Source of the DNA: Ignavibacteriaceae bacterium | GTDB lineage: Bacteria > Bacteroidota > Ignavibacteria > Ignavibacteriales > Ignavibacteriaceae | Assembly: GCA_014860115.1 (NCBI GenBank) | Contig: JACZKK010000206.1 | Location: forward strand, 1-64,000 | Length of the DNA: 64,000 bases | Reading direction: 5' to 3' | Shown: positions 1 through 9,462 of the stretch, piece after piece | How the letters are laid out: each line of letters starts with the position of its first letter | How positions within the stretch are numbered: the stretch's first letter is position 1 | Notes under the pieces: model-generated | The model's database searches: none | Seen by the model: only the letters and a program-made list of their open reading frames with translations | What the model was told of the DNA's origin: nothing | Made by a program: the position numbers and the translations under genes

Positions 1-908
1 CCTGTTTCTTCGTCTTTTTTCATTTGAATGATCAGCTCATCAACTGAATTAAATTTCTCTTCGTCCCTGATTTTTTCCATCAGATTCACCTGCATTATTT
101 TATCATAAATATCTCTATCAAAATCAAAGATGTAAAATTCAGGAATAATATCACCATCTTTATGAAATGTTGGTCGGCTTCCAAGACTTAACAAACCAAA
201 ATGTTTTTCATTTTCAACTATACATTCAGCAGCATAAATTCCTTTTGCAGGAATAAGCTTATCTTCATTTTCAACAGAAAGGTTAGCAGTTGGAAAACCA
301 AGTTTCCTTCCTCTGCCATCACCCCGAACAATTTTTCCTTTGAATGAGTAGAGCCTGCCAAGCATTTTCCCAGCTTTAACAACATCACCTGCAAGAAGAG
401 CGTTCCTTATCTTTGTGCTGCTCACTGTTTCACCCTCAACGGAAAATTCCGGAATCAGAGTAACAGCAAAATTAAACTTACGTCCCAAATTCTGAAGCAG
501 CTCAAAGTTTCCGTCTCTTTCTTTTCCAAAATGATGATCGTGACCGATAACAATTTCTTTCAAACCGATGCCATCAACAAGAAATTTTTTTACAAACTCT
601 TCCGGACTCTGTTTGGAAAATTCTGTTGTAAAATTGATTACAAATAAATTCTCCAGTCCAAGTTTTTCTAAAATTACTTCTTTTTCATCAAGAGTACTTA
701 AAATCTTAACATCATTTCTACCGGGAATAACTTTCCTCGGATGTGGCTCAAAGGTCAGCAGGAAGCTTCTTCCTCCAGACTGTCGAGCTTTTTGAATAAC
801 AGTCTCCACAATCTGCTGGTGTCCGAGATGAAGACCATCAAATGTGCCGAGTGTAATTACGCTTTTTTCATCCCGTTGAATTTCCGCTAAATCCTTTATT
901 ATCTTCAT
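1..908 (-). CDS. ribF: Bifunctional riboflavin kinase / FAD synthetase, C-terminus cut by window edge
   Basis: Makes FMN from riboflavin and then FAD, in the cytoplasm. The reading frame on the minus strand starts at the ATG at 908 and runs off the left edge, so it is absent from the ORF track. It begins MKIIKDLAEIQRDEKSVITLG, followed by the FAD-synthetase nucleotidyltransferase signature FDGLHLGHQQIV, then FEPHPRKV and SSTKIRNALLAGDV. The flavokinase part begins at GKIVRGDGRGRKLGFPTANL, which holds the GxPTAN motif. It is the last visible gene of the rimP-nusA-infB-rbfA-truB-ribF series, 93 bases after truB, an order common in bacteria. About 300 residues are visible, close to the usual 310, so only the extreme C-terminus is missing. 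Confidence 0.95.
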   Translation of the reverse strand, partial: MKIIKDLAEIQRDEKSVITLGTFDGLHLGHQQIVETVIQKARQSGGRSFLLTFEPHPRKVIPGRNDVKILSTLDEKEVILEKLGLENLFVINFTTEFSKQSPEEFVKKFLVDGIGLKEIVIGHDHHFGKERDGNFELLQNLGRKFNFAVTLIPEFSVEGETVSSTKIRNALLAGDVVKAGKMLGRLYSFKGKIVRGDGRGRKLGFPTANLSVENEDKLIPAKGIYAAECIVENEKHFGLLSLGSRPTFHKDGDIIPEFYIFDFDRDIYDKIMQVNLMEKIRDEEKFNSVDELIIQMKKDEET

Positions 909-1001
909 CTTAAGTAGCTTTTTCAAAAGGATGTAAATTTATATTAATCAACCCCGAAATAAAAATTATGAAGCCATATCTGATTACTATACTATCCATG
1001 T

Positions 1002-1727
1002 TCAGGAAGCCGAACCACTAAAAATTTGCGAAGATAACTGATCAATTCTAATTGCTTCGTCAACGCGAAATTCACCTATCTCAGTCCTTCTTAATTCTAA
1101 TAAAATTCCGCCGCAGTTAAGTTTTTTTCCGAAGTCATCGGCAATGACTCTTATAAAAGTTCCTTTTGAGCAAGTGATTGTGAAATGAATATCCGGTAGA
1201 TCAATTTTTTCAATTTCAAATTTCTCTATAAAAATTTTCCTTGGTTGACGTTCAATTGTTTTCCCTTTTCTCGCAATATCATAAAGTTTTTTTCCATTAA
1301 TTTTAATGGCAGAATACATTGGGGGCACTTGTTCAATTTCACCTAAAAAGTTATCACGTGCCTCAAGAATTTTTTTCTCATCCAGATCTTTCGGCAAAGG
1401 AAATTCAGCACATTCGGTTTCAGTGTCCATCGAAGGAGATGTTAAGCCCAATCTTATAATTCCCTCATATGTTTTATTTAAATTTATAAAACGATCCATC
1501 TCTTTTGTTTTTTTTCCGGTACAAACAATCAACAAGCCGCTTGCTTTTGGATCCAGTGTTCCCGAATGACCGACCTTCTTTACACCTGTAATTTTTCTAA
1601 TCTTGCTTACAACCTGGAAAGAAGTAGGACCGGAAGGTTTGTCAATCAGTATTATTTCACCCTCAGAGAAATCTGCATCGGAAAGATTAAGTATTTGATT
1701 GGTTATTATTCTTTTTGTGAATTTCAT
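1002..1727 (-). CDS. truB: tRNA pseudouridine(55) synthase TruB
   Basis: Converts U55 of the tRNA T-loop to pseudouridine. The catalytic motif GHSGTLDPKASGLL holds the nucleophilic aspartate near residue 59, and the N-terminal IDKPSGPTSF and later PPMYSAIKINGKKLYDIAR are typical of the family. At 241 residues it is short, lacking most of a C-terminal PUA region, as is common in this phylum. The ATG at 1727 lies inside rbfA, giving a 41-base overlap; it is preceded by a good AAGGA ribosome site with 8-base spacing, which supports the start and suggests translational coupling. Confidence 0.95.
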   Translation of the reverse strand: MKFTKRIITNQILNLSDADFSEGEIILIDKPSGPTSFQVVSKIRKITGVKKVGHSGTLDPKASGLLIVCTGKKTKEMDRFINLNKTYEGIIRLGLTSPSMDTETECAEFPLPKDLDEKKILEARDNFLGEIEQVPPMYSAIKINGKKLYDIARKGKTIERQPRKIFIEKFEIEKIDLPDIHFTITCSKGTFIRVIADDFGKKLNCGGILLELRRTEIGEFRVDEAIRIDQLSSQIFSGSAS

Positions 1728-2049
1728 TAATCAATCCTTCGATCTTTTCAACGTAATCAAGTGTGTCATCAATAAAAAACTTCAGCTCGGGCACAAATTT
1801 AATTCTTATCCTGTGAGCAAGCTCGCTTCTGATATGCCCAAGCCTCTGGTTAATTTTGTTAAGAACAAACTCCCTTCTTTCTTTTTGAAGAACCGAGAGA
1901 TAAATTTTTGCAATTTTTAAATCGGCACTTACCTTCACATCTGTTACAGTTATAAAACCAAGATCTTCATCCTGCATTTTATGCAGAAGTATGTAACTAA
2001 TTTCTTCCTTAATTAACTGTTCAACTTTATCAACTCTGTGCGAAGACAT
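1687..2049 (-). CDS. rbfA: 30S ribosome-binding factor RbfA
   Basis: Small KH-like factor that binds the 30S subunit and helps 16S rRNA 5'-end maturation. The N-terminus (RVDKVEQLIKEEISYIL) and the central LGFITVTDVKVSADLKIAKIYLSV fit the family, as does the ending RIKFVPELKFFIDDTLDYVEKIEGLI. Length (120 residues) is normal. It sits 29 bases after infB and its 3' end overlaps the start of truB, the classical order of this operon. Confidence 0.95.
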   Translation of the reverse strand: MSSHRVDKVEQLIKEEISYILLHKMQDEDLGFITVTDVKVSADLKIAKIYLSVLQKERREFVLNKINQRLGHIRSELAHRIRIKFVPELKFFIDDTLDYVEKIEGLINEIHKKNNNQSNT

Positions 2050-2078
2050 AATTTTTACGCTGGTATAATTAAAATTTC

Positions 2079-4664
2079 TTAAGATAGTGTTTTCTTTGTT
2101 TCAATTAGCTTATACGCTTCTATTATATCGCTTACTTTAACATCATTATAATTTGCAATATTCAATCCGCACTCATAACCGGCATCCACCTCGCGAACAT
2201 CATCTTTAAATCGCTTTAGTGTTCCGATATCACCTTCGTAGATTACGATGCCTTCTCTGATCAAGCGTATTTTATTGCTTCGTGCGATTTTTCCTTCGAG
2301 TACATAGCAACCTGCAACTGTTCCAAATTTCGGCACCTTAAATATGTCTCTTACTTCAAGCGTGGCAGTCACTTCTTCAGAAATAATTGGAGATAACAAT
2401 CCTTCCAAAGCAGATCTGACTTCGTTAATTGCATTATAAATTACACTGTAAAGCCGAATATCAACAAGCTGTTTTTCAGCAAGCTTTCTTGCGTTAAGAT
2501 TTGGTCTTACATGAAAACCGATAATGATTGCTCTTGAAGCATCAGCAAGAAGAACATCACTTTCTGAAATTCCTCCAACTCCTTTATGTATTACATTAAT
2601 TTTAACTTCCTCAGTTGAAAGTTTAAGTAAAGAATCCGCCAAAGCTTCTACGGATCCGTCCACATCACCTTTTACAATAAGTGGAAGTTCTTTAACTCCA
2701 CCAATGCTGATCTGTTTAGCAACTTCATCAAGTGTAAGATGATGAATTTGTTTTTGATCCTGTTCGCGTTTCAACTGTTGTCTTTTTATACCGATATCTC
2801 TTGCAACTCTTTCAGATTCAACAACAACAAAAGAATCACCCGCTTGCGGCGGACCTTCAAATCCAAGAACTAATACAGGAGTTGCTGGTGGAGCTTCAAC
2901 TACTTTATTTCCTCTTTCATCAAACATTGCACGAACTTTTCCCTGATATATTCCAGCTATAAACGGATCGCCGATTTTTAAAGTGCCCTTCTGAACTAAG
3001 ATTGTTCCCGTAATTCCTTTTCCCTTATCCAATTCAGATTCGACTACAACGCCACGAGCTAGTCGTTCCGGATTTGCTTTTAAATCAAGGATTTCAGCTT
3101 CGAGAATAATTTTCTCTAATAAATGTTCAACTTTTGTTCCGAGCTTTGCTGATATTTCAACAGATTGATACTTACCGCCCCATTCTTCAACTAGAATATT
3201 TCTATCAGCGAGCTGCTGTTTTAATCTTTCAGGATTAGCACCTGGTTTATCTATTTTATTAATCGCAACAATAATTGGAACACCTGCAGCCTGTGCGTGG
3301 TTAATAGCCTCTATCGTCTGCGGCATAACTGCATCATCGGCAGCAACCACCAGCACAACAATATCTGTTAGCTGAGCACCGCGCGCACGCATTGCAGTAA
3401 AAGCTTCATGACCAGGTGTATCAAGAAAAGTTATAGAGCGTCCATTATCGAGGATGACTTTGTATGCACCAATATGTTGTGTAATTCCGCCGGACTCGCC
3501 TGCAACAACATTTGTTCTTCTTATATAATCAAGAAGAGAAGTTTTTCCGTGATCAACGTGACCCATTATTGTAACAACGGGTGAGCGGGACTGCAACTCT
3601 TCAACCTCGTCTTCGGAATCTTCAACGGCATCAGATGTATATTCTTCCTGAAGTTCTATATCAAATTCAAATTCATCTGCAACAAGCGTAATAGTTTCAA
3701 CATCAAGTCTTTGATTAATAGAAACCATTAATCCTAGCTCGATACACTTTGTAATAACATCGCTCACCGGAACATTCATAAGATTTGCCAGTTCGCTGAC
3801 TGATATATACTCATTCACCTTTAATAACTTGCCGGCAATAGATCTTTCCTCAAGCCTTTTCTCCTCAAGTGCTTCTCTTTCTTTTCTTTTTCTCTTTCTA
3901 GCACTAGCACGTCCAGGTGCAGAGGCATCATCCATGCTCATCAGCGTTTTTCTGATGGCTTCTTTTACCTCACGCTCATCAACTTCAAAGCGTCTTACTC
4001 GTTTCTTTTTCTTGGCTTCCGGTGTTTCTTCAACAGCACCTGTGGCTTTTTTCTTTCTTACTCTTGGTTTGCGTTTCTTTTTAGCAGCTTCTTCTTTTTC
4101 ACCCTCCGGTTTGGTTCCATCGGTTTTTGCCGGTTCTTCCTTCTTCTTTTCATCAAGATCCATCCTGCCGATTACTTTTAATCCTTTTGGCTTTGGAACT
4201 CTGCTTTCTTTTTCCTTTTCGTCTTTTGTTTCTTTGGGTGTCTCAACACTATCTGTCGTCTTCGTTTCCAGGGATGGCTGAACCTGTTTTTCAGATTCTA
4301 TTTGAGCAACTTCTTCAACTGCTTTTTCGGTCGCTTTTATAATGGATTCAGGCTCAACAGATTCTGATTCTGGAAGAGATTCCTGCACTTCAACTTCTTT
4401 GCCTTCTTCCTTAGCATCCTTTATTGCTCTTTCAGCTCTTTTCTTATGAAACTCAGCTAACTTTTTATAATGATGTTCTGCCTTTTCGATGTCTTTTTTA
4501 TAATGTGCATTTATAGCTGCAATCATATCATCTTCAAGCAGAGACATATGGTTCTTCACCTTAAAACCTTTACTGTTCAGAAACTCAACGAGAGAGTCAG
4601 CAGAAAGATTGTACTCGGTAGCTAGTTTATAAATTCTGGTCTTTTTTTCTTTAGTATCAGCCAT
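2079..4664 (-). CDS. infB: Translation initiation factor IF-2
   Basis: GTPase that brings initiator tRNA to the 30S subunit and promotes subunit joining. An N-terminal IF2N-type domain (residues 1-55) is followed by a long charged, Lys/Glu-rich linker (about 60-270), a second IF2N region ([20 protein letters not shown]), and the G domain. G motifs are clear: GHVDHGKT near residue 361, [18 protein letters not shown] and NKID. Domains II-IV fill the rest, with the C-terminal [18 protein letters not shown] typical of the tRNA-binding end. Length 861 is normal for this phylum. Eighteen bases separate it from nusA; ylxR and ylxQ, often found between them elsewhere, are absent. Confidence 0.97.
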   Translation of the reverse strand: MADTKEKKTRIYKLATEYNLSADSLVEFLNSKGFKVKNHMSLLEDDMIAAINAHYKKDIEKAEHHYKKLAEFHKKRAERAIKDAKEEGKEVEVQESLPESESVEPESIIKATEKAVEEVAQIESEKQVQPSLETKTTDSVETPKETKDEKEKESRVPKPKGLKVIGRMDLDEKKKEEPAKTDGTKPEGEKEEAAKKKRKPRVRKKKATGAVEETPEAKKKKRVRRFEVDEREVKEAIRKTLMSMDDASAPGRASARKRKRKEREALEEKRLEERSIAGKLLKVNEYISVSELANLMNVPVSDVITKCIELGLMVSINQRLDVETITLVADEFEFDIELQEEYTSDAVEDSEDEVEELQSRSPVVTIMGHVDHGKTSLLDYIRRTNVVAGESGGITQHIGAYKVILDNGRSITFLDTPGHEAFTAMRARGAQLTDIVVLVVAADDAVMPQTIEAINHAQAAGVPIIVAINKIDKPGANPERLKQQLADRNILVEEWGGKYQSVEISAKLGTKVEHLLEKIILEAEILDLKANPERLARGVVVESELDKGKGITGTILVQKGTLKIGDPFIAGIYQGKVRAMFDERGNKVVEAPPATPVLVLGFEGPPQAGDSFVVVESERVARDIGIKRQQLKREQDQKQIHHLTLDEVAKQISIGGVKELPLIVKGDVDGSVEALADSLLKLSTEEVKINVIHKGVGGISESDVLLADASRAIIIGFHVRPNLNARKLAEKQLVDIRLYSVIYNAINEVRSALEGLLSPIISEEVTATLEVRDIFKVPKFGTVAGCYVLEGKIARSNKIRLIREGIVIYEGDIGTLKRFKDDVREVDAGYECGLNIANYNDVKVSDIIEAYKLIETKKTLS

Positions 4665-4682
4665 AAATGTTGTTGGGTGTTA

Positions 4683-5930
4683 TTATTCTTCTTCCTCAAA
4701 TTCAGCTTTAAGAAGTTCAATTATTCCGTTAGCTTTTTCTTCATCAAAGCCTTCAATTTCCATTAATTTCTCAGCACCAGCGGTCAATACTTCCAGTGCA
4801 GTATCATAACGATTATTGATTAATATATTATAAACTTCCTCGCCAAGTTCTTCCTTCAAATCTATAAGTTCAATATCTTCATCGTACTCTTCAAATGCTT
4901 TTTCTTCGCGGAGGACATCAATTTCAAAACCGGTAAGTCTCATAGCAAGACGAATGTTAACACCGTTTCTTCCAACAATCAATGATACCTGATCAGAATC
5001 GGCACTGACGGTTGCTTTCTTAGCTTCTTCATCAACCTCTACCTGCTTAATTTTTGCCGGTGCCAATGATCTTTGGATGTATAAAGTCGGGTCATCTGTG
5101 AAATTCACTACATCTATATTTTCGTTACTCAACTCTCTAACTATTGCGTGAATTCTTACTCCCTTCATACCAACACAAGCGCCGACTGCATCAATACGTG
5201 AATCCTGCGATTCAACTGCTATTTTTGCTCTTTCACCGGGTTCACGCGCAATTCCTTTAATCTCAATAATTCCATCATAAATTTCAGGTATTTCAATTTC
5301 AAATAATCTTCTCAAGAACATATTATCGGCTCTTGAAACTATTATCTGCGGACCGCTCCCTGATTTCCTTACCTCCTTAACAATTGCTCTGATAGTTTCT
5401 CCCTTTTTATATTTTTCGTAAGGAATTTGCTCATCACGGGGAAGCATCAACTCATTTTTGTTATGATTAATAAGAACATCGTTCTTCCTGATTTGATAGA
5501 TATCGCCGACCACAATTTCGCCAACCAGTTCTTTGTACTCGTTATATATAATATCTTTTTCCAGCTCCCTGATTTTTTGATTAAGGAGTTGTTTTGCAAG
5601 CGTTATTAACCTTCTGCCAAGTGAAACAAGTTGAATCTTTTCAACGTAGTCTTCACCAACTTCAAGTTGGTCTTCGTTTCCTTTTCGATTAACTTCCTCG
5701 ATGCTTATCTGTGTACCTGGATCAGTTACTTCATCAACTATTTGTCTTTCCAGATACATTTCAATATCGCCGCGGTCCGTATTAAAAACAACATCGCATC
5801 GTGCTTCTTCGCCGTATTTCTTCCTTACTAAAAGAGTAAATACCTCTTCAAGAATGCCTGCAAGCACATCTTTATCAATGCCTTTCATTTTTACTATATC
5901 GGCGAAAGATTCAACTATTTCGCGATTCAT
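4683..5930 (-). CDS. nusA: Transcription termination/antitermination factor NusA
   Basis: RNA-polymerase-associated RNA-binding factor acting in pausing, termination and rRNA antitermination. An N-terminal RNAP-binding domain (about 1-125) is followed by an S1 domain (GEIVVGDIYQIRKNDVLIN onward) and two KH domains, with ISRAD/VSRADNMFL and the KH-type CVGMKGVRIHAIVREL and LIVGRNGVNIRLAMRLTG. A short acidic helical C-terminus ends LLKAEFEEEE, resembling a single helix-hairpin-helix unit (LMEIEGFDEEKANGI). It lies 15 bases after rimP and 18 before infB. Confidence 0.97.
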   Translation of the reverse strand: MNREIVESFADIVKMKGIDKDVLAGILEEVFTLLVRKKYGEEARCDVVFNTDRGDIEMYLERQIVDEVTDPGTQISIEEVNRKGNEDQLEVGEDYVEKIQLVSLGRRLITLAKQLLNQKIRELEKDIIYNEYKELVGEIVVGDIYQIRKNDVLINHNKNELMLPRDEQIPYEKYKKGETIRAIVKEVRKSGSGPQIIVSRADNMFLRRLFEIEIPEIYDGIIEIKGIAREPGERAKIAVESQDSRIDAVGACVGMKGVRIHAIVRELSNENIDVVNFTDDPTLYIQRSLAPAKIKQVEVDEEAKKATVSADSDQVSLIVGRNGVNIRLAMRLTGFEIDVLREEKAFEEYDEDIELIDLKEELGEEVYNILINNRYDTALEVLTAGAEKLMEIEGFDEEKANGIIELLKAEFEEEE

Positions 5931-5945
5931 TTAAGTAGATCTCCT

Positions 5946-6395
5946 TTAATTAAAACTTACTAATACTTTTGCTTTTACTATGTCCTGAAATATTATTTTT
6001 ATTTCTTTGTTTGATTGAAAAGTCAGAACTTCATCTTCAATTGATACCAGCTTACCTTTAAATATTGATGACGTGCCGGATGCATTAAATTCTATTTCAA
6101 ATAATCTATTCAAATGTTTTTGATACTGCTTCAAATAGATTAACGGTCTTTCCACTCCCGGTGATGATACATCCAAACGATAAGATTTCAGTAACTCCTT
6201 CTCATCAATCTGTTTACTAATTTCTCTGCTGACCAACGCACATTCTTCAGCAGTGATATTTATTTCACCGTCAATAAAAACTTCTATTACCCTGCTGGAT
6301 TCTGAACCACGAACAATCAAATCTATAAGAAAAAGATTATTCTGTTCGGCAACTTGCTGAGCAATTTCACGGATATTTTCAAAATTCTGATTCAT
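5946..6395 (-). CDS. rimP: Ribosome maturation factor RimP
   Basis: Needed for 30S maturation. The ORF track begins at a TTG at 6437, but the extra 14 residues (MSVFIRPFWAIFVS) read through a transcription terminator hairpin, so the ATG at 6395 (MNQNFENIREIAQQ, 149 residues) is preferred. Family features include the N-terminal helix, IEVFIDGE, the ECALVSREISKQID stretch and the SSPGVERPL motif. No strong Shine-Dalgarno site precedes the ATG. First gene of the nusA operon. Confidence 0.93.
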   Translation of the reverse strand: MNQNFENIREIAQQVAEQNNLFLIDLIVRGSESSRVIEVFIDGEINITAEECALVSREISKQIDEKELLKSYRLDVSSPGVERPLIYLKQYQKHLNRLFEIEFNASGTSSIFKGKLVSIEDEVLTFQSNKEIKIIFQDIVKAKVLVSFN

Positions 6396-6401
6396 AGAAA
6401 C

Positions 6402-6423
6402 AAAAATCGCCCAAAAAGGGCGA
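6402..6423 (-). terminator. Rho-independent terminator of the LapA-like gene
   Basis: On the minus strand a perfect six-base stem (TCGCCC / GGGCGA, loop of five) is followed directly by a T run. It ends transcription of the small membrane-protein gene just upstream and lies only about 7 bases before the rimP ATG, so rimP must have a very short leader, be read through, or have a promoter that overlaps the hairpin. Confidence 0.8.
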
Positions 6424-6482
6424 ATAAAGACACTCAAAGATAAGCTTATTTAAGCAATTAGCAAAGAAGCTTAATTTATACC

Positions 6483-6752
6483 TTATTTCATTGTAGACTT
6501 ATCGGAAGTGTTAGCTTTTTCTTCTGTTTTCTTCTGAATTCCCATTTCCTGCTGCTTTTTCTTTCTTTCATAATTGCTGCTAAAAATTAATCCAATGACC
6601 AAACCAAGGATGAAAATCACTACAATCATCACTATAAGAGGCGCTTGAACAGACCATAACAAAAACTTAAGTTCGGTCGTAATGGTGTTTTGAGAAGCAA
6701 TGATAGCAACTAATAAAAAGAGAACTGAAAGAACTATTATTTTAACACGCAT
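6483..6752 (-). CDS. LapA-like (DUF1049) two-helix membrane protein
   Basis: Small inner-membrane protein. The ATG at 6752 (MRVKIIVLSVLF) has a GAGG site seven bases upstream and is preferred over the upstream in-frame start at 6794. Two transmembrane helices are visible (VLSVLFLLVAIIASQN and VMIVVIFILGLVIGLIFS), joined by a short loop with the LapA-typical FLLWSVQAPL, then a basic cytoplasmic tail (YERKKKQQE). Proteins of this family (LapA/YciS) act in lipopolysaccharide control in Enterobacteria; the role here is not known. It ends in its own terminator and is not part of the rimP operon. Confidence 0.7.
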   Translation of the reverse strand: MRVKIIVLSVLFLLVAIIASQNTITTELKFLLWSVQAPLIVMIVVIFILGLVIGLIFSSNYERKKKQQEMGIQKKTEEKANTSDKSTMK

Positions 6753-6910
6753 TGTAACCTCATAAAATAAATTTGGCTGTATAAATATAGACAATTATAT
6801 TATGTGATAATCACAAGACTGGCTTCGACTGTAACGAAATGAACTACGGTGAAACAAAGAGATGATATTTTCCCGCGAAAGATTCATCAGTGTTAAAGAT
6901 ATCATCTCTA

Positions 6911-6942
6911 AAATAAAAAAGGCGACTCATCTGAATCGCCTT
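6911..6942 (-). terminator. Terminator downstream of the S8 peptidase gene
   Basis: Seven-base stem (AAGGCGA / TCGCCTT) with a T tract on the minus strand. Its sequence is almost identical to the terminator at 14383-14415 and related to that at 19331-19358. A palindromic repeat (6958-6984) sits between it and the peptidase stop codon. Confidence 0.8.
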
Positions 6943-6957
6943 CCAATAAAATTTATT

Positions 6958-6984
6958 GTAACACAGATTATTAATCTGTGCTAC
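6958..6984. repeat. Dispersed palindromic repeat, copy A
   Basis: Near-perfect palindrome with the core CACAGATTATTAATCTGTG and GTA/TAC-type ends. It matches copies at 34079, 37049 and 46228 in the window, each placed a few bases to tens of bases after a gene stop codon. With copy D it also shares the flank CGGAAAT. It resembles REP-type elements. Confidence 0.8.
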
Positions 6985-6996
6985 GGAAATTATTTT

Positions 6997-9216
6997 TTAT
7001 TTCATCAATAACATTTTCTTTGTATCAACAAAAGTTCCGTTTTGTCCGGTTGCTTTCAATTGATAAACATAAGTTCCTGAAGGGAGACTGCCTGCATCAA
7101 AATTAAAGCGATGATAGCCAGCTTCAAGAGTCTGGTTAACCAGACTTGCAACTAACTCGCCAATAACATTATATATTTCAATTGAAACATTGCTAGTCTG
7201 CGGAATTGAAAACTCAATTGTTGTTGATGGGTTGAATGGATTGGGGTAGTTCTGCATCAGTGCAAAATTCTTTGGTGCACCTACTTCTGCAAATACTTCA
7301 TTGCTGTATTCAATAGTACCGTCAAAATCAATTTGTTTTAACCGATAACTGTATGAACCTATTGAAAGATTTATATCCGCAAACGAGTAACTCATTCTTT
7401 CAGTTGTAGTTCCAAACCCGGGAACAAAGCCAACTTCAATCCATCTTTCATCAAGAGTAGTTTTTCTTTCAACAGAAAATCCGGAATTGTTTGTCTCGGT
7501 AGCTGTTGACCAGTTTAACGTCACTGAATTTTCATTTGCAGCTGCAGCAAAAGATTCAAGCTCAACAGGAATCATTGCTATAGCAAGCAGGTAAGCCTGA
7601 TAGGCATCTATTCTTCCTGCACCATACCTGTTGTCCTTACCCGGATCACCTTTCTCAACAGCAGTTGTTTGGAGAATCATACTAACTTCAGCAGGAGTTA
7701 AATTTGGATTTGCTGATAAAACAAGTGCAACTGTACCACAAGCATGTGGAGTTGCACCCGACGTACCACTGAATGATGCATAACCTCCGCCATTTGTAGT
7801 TGAAGTTGTTCCGTTGCCCGGTGCCGAAACATCTGGTTTTATTAAACCCATCGAACCAGGTACGGTTTCATAAGGGTAGTCCTGGTAATTCACCGGCATT
7901 GGAAACGGATAACTCGGATGCAAAATTTGTAAATCTTCCCATGTTGTAGGACCCCAGGGTGAGCTGCTGGCAATTATATCCGTTGACGCGGTAACATTAC
8001 CAACTCCAATAACTGAACTTAAACCACCGACTAAAGTTTGATCGGGATGAATCCAGGCTGTTGGAGTATTTCCTGGAGCTGATATATTAAAAGGAATACC
8101 TACAGTATTACCATCATTACTTGTTGAGTTTGTGTGAACGACTCCTGTAGCCAATTCAAAGTCATTCATTTGTCTGTGCATTGGATAGTTAGGCTGTGGA
8201 CTGAAGTACCATTTGTAACTGTGGGAACTTGTAATCACATCAACACCCTTATCAACTGAATATTGAATAGCCAGCCATGAAGTAGCTTCGCCGCCAAGCT
8301 CGCAGTTTATTAATTTTGCTTTTGGTGCCACACCAGTTTGGGTTCCATTTGTTCCGTCACCACAAACAATGCCCGCGGTAGCTGTTCCATGAGTTTGAGA
8401 TGAATTGGGATCGTTAGTGTTGGTATTAAAATCCCAGCCAATGAAATCATCGATATAACCATTACCATCGTTATCAATTCCATTTATATCACCAGGATCA
8501 AAAACCCATGCTGAACCATTCCAGATAACTGTTCTACCATTATTATTCGCATCTTCACCAAGGTTATTCCAAATATTATTAATTAAATCAGGATGGTCCC
8601 AGTCACAACCAGAATCATGATTAGCAGCGAGAACACCTTGTCCGCTGTCACCAGCAGCCCAAACCGCCGGTGCATTAATCAAAGTTAGTCCAATTTGAGG
8701 TGGAGGAGGATTATCAGTTGGATTGGGAGGATAATGAGTCTGCACATCTTCAGTTGGATCTGTAACAAGGCCTTCATCAAATTTTGCATCGTATCTGATT
8801 TCAGCAATTTCATCATAATTTTCCGCAAGATAGTAGATTACTTCCGGCACAGCAGAAAAAACAACTGTGTTTGCTGCCCAGAGAATGTCCATTTTACTAA
8901 CAAGATTTTGCTGTTTCATACTCTCAAGGTAATTGCGAACATCTTGCTGCTTAACATTGGCATATTCTCTTAATATTCTTACAACTTCTTTTTGCCTTTC
9001 TTTCTTTGGAAGAAAAGCTGTTTGCATTCTCAAATCATCAAAAGAATATTGATCACGCAGTGTTGCATAAACATCAATCATCTCAGTACTGGCAGCATCA
9101 AGCAAAACAATCTGCAGGTAAGGATTAATTGTTGAGTTACCAGACTGAGCTTTGCCTTCAGTTGTAAAGATAAGAACGACTGATAGAAGACAAAGTAATG
9201 TAAATACTTTCTTCAT
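6997..9216 (-). CDS. Secreted subtilisin-like serine peptidase (S8) with T9SS sorting domain
   Basis: Extracellular protease. Residues 1-23 form a signal peptide (MKKVFTLLCLLSVVLIFTTEGKAQ); about 30-150 resemble an I9-type propeptide. The catalytic triad is readable: D201 in ANHDSGCDWDHPDL, H276 in THGTATAGI and S486 in SFSGTSGATPHA (GTSGATP replaces the usual GTSMATP). The insert DNDGNGYIDD looks like a calcium-binding loop common in this subgroup. A fibronectin-like spacer leads into a C-terminal T9SS domain (QNYPNPFNPSTTIEF ... MLLMK). A GAGAGG ribosome site precedes the ATG. Stands alone, with its own terminator. Confidence 0.93.
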   Translation of the reverse strand: MKKVFTLLCLLSVVLIFTTEGKAQSGNSTINPYLQIVLLDAASTEMIDVYATLRDQYSFDDLRMQTAFLPKKERQKEVVRILREYANVKQQDVRNYLESMKQQNLVSKMDILWAANTVVFSAVPEVIYYLAENYDEIAEIRYDAKFDEGLVTDPTEDVQTHYPPNPTDNPPPPQIGLTLINAPAVWAAGDSGQGVLAANHDSGCDWDHPDLINNIWNNLGEDANNNGRTVIWNGSAWVFDPGDINGIDNDGNGYIDDFIGWDFNTNTNDPNSSQTHGTATAGIVCGDGTNGTQTGVAPKAKLINCELGGEATSWLAIQYSVDKGVDVITSSHSYKWYFSPQPNYPMHRQMNDFELATGVVHTNSTSNDGNTVGIPFNISAPGNTPTAWIHPDQTLVGGLSSVIGVGNVTASTDIIASSSPWGPTTWEDLQILHPSYPFPMPVNYQDYPYETVPGSMGLIKPDVSAPGNGTTSTTNGGGYASFSGTSGATPHACGTVALVLSANPNLTPAEVSMILQTTAVEKGDPGKDNRYGAGRIDAYQAYLLAIAMIPVELESFAAAANENSVTLNWSTATETNNSGFSVERKTTLDERWIEVGFVPGFGTTTERMSYSFADINLSIGSYSYRLKQIDFDGTIEYSNEVFAEVGAPKNFALMQNYPNPFNPSTTIEFSIPQTSNVSIEIYNVIGELVASLVNQTLEAGYHRFNFDAGSLPSGTYVYQLKATGQNGTFVDTKKMLLMK

Positions 9217-9339
9217 ATACGACCTCTCTTTTTTGAGTTAGGAATTATGTTTTCAAAAATAAAATTGCTCATTTTTTTTTGTAAAATCAACTCGGAGAGG
9301 AATTATTTTCTACTAATTAGCCAAATATTAACCTTTTTG

Positions 9340-9462
9340 TTTCGACAGAGGTGTCGGATTCACTTTTAGCGGTTAAACTATGGGGATGATAGCCCTATTA
9401 GAGCGCGGATGCAACTGGCTCAACTAGAAATGAATCTAATAAGGAGAGCCTGGTTTTAAGAA
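9340..9462. other. Structured intergenic stretch, no assigned RNA family
   Basis: Between the FecR-like gene and the S8 gene. It contains a small hairpin (CGACA / TGTCG at 9343-9356) and a longer imperfect one around 9410-9452 (CTGGCTC ... GAGCCTG, with an inner TAGA/TCTA stem). No T run marks it as a clean terminator, and no ORF is present. It is either the 3' untranslated end of the FecR-like operon or a leader region of the peptidase gene. Confidence 0.3.

Noticed and set aside
1306-1569. Plus-strand ORFs inside truB and other operon genes
   Set aside because: Antisense shadows of well-identified genes.
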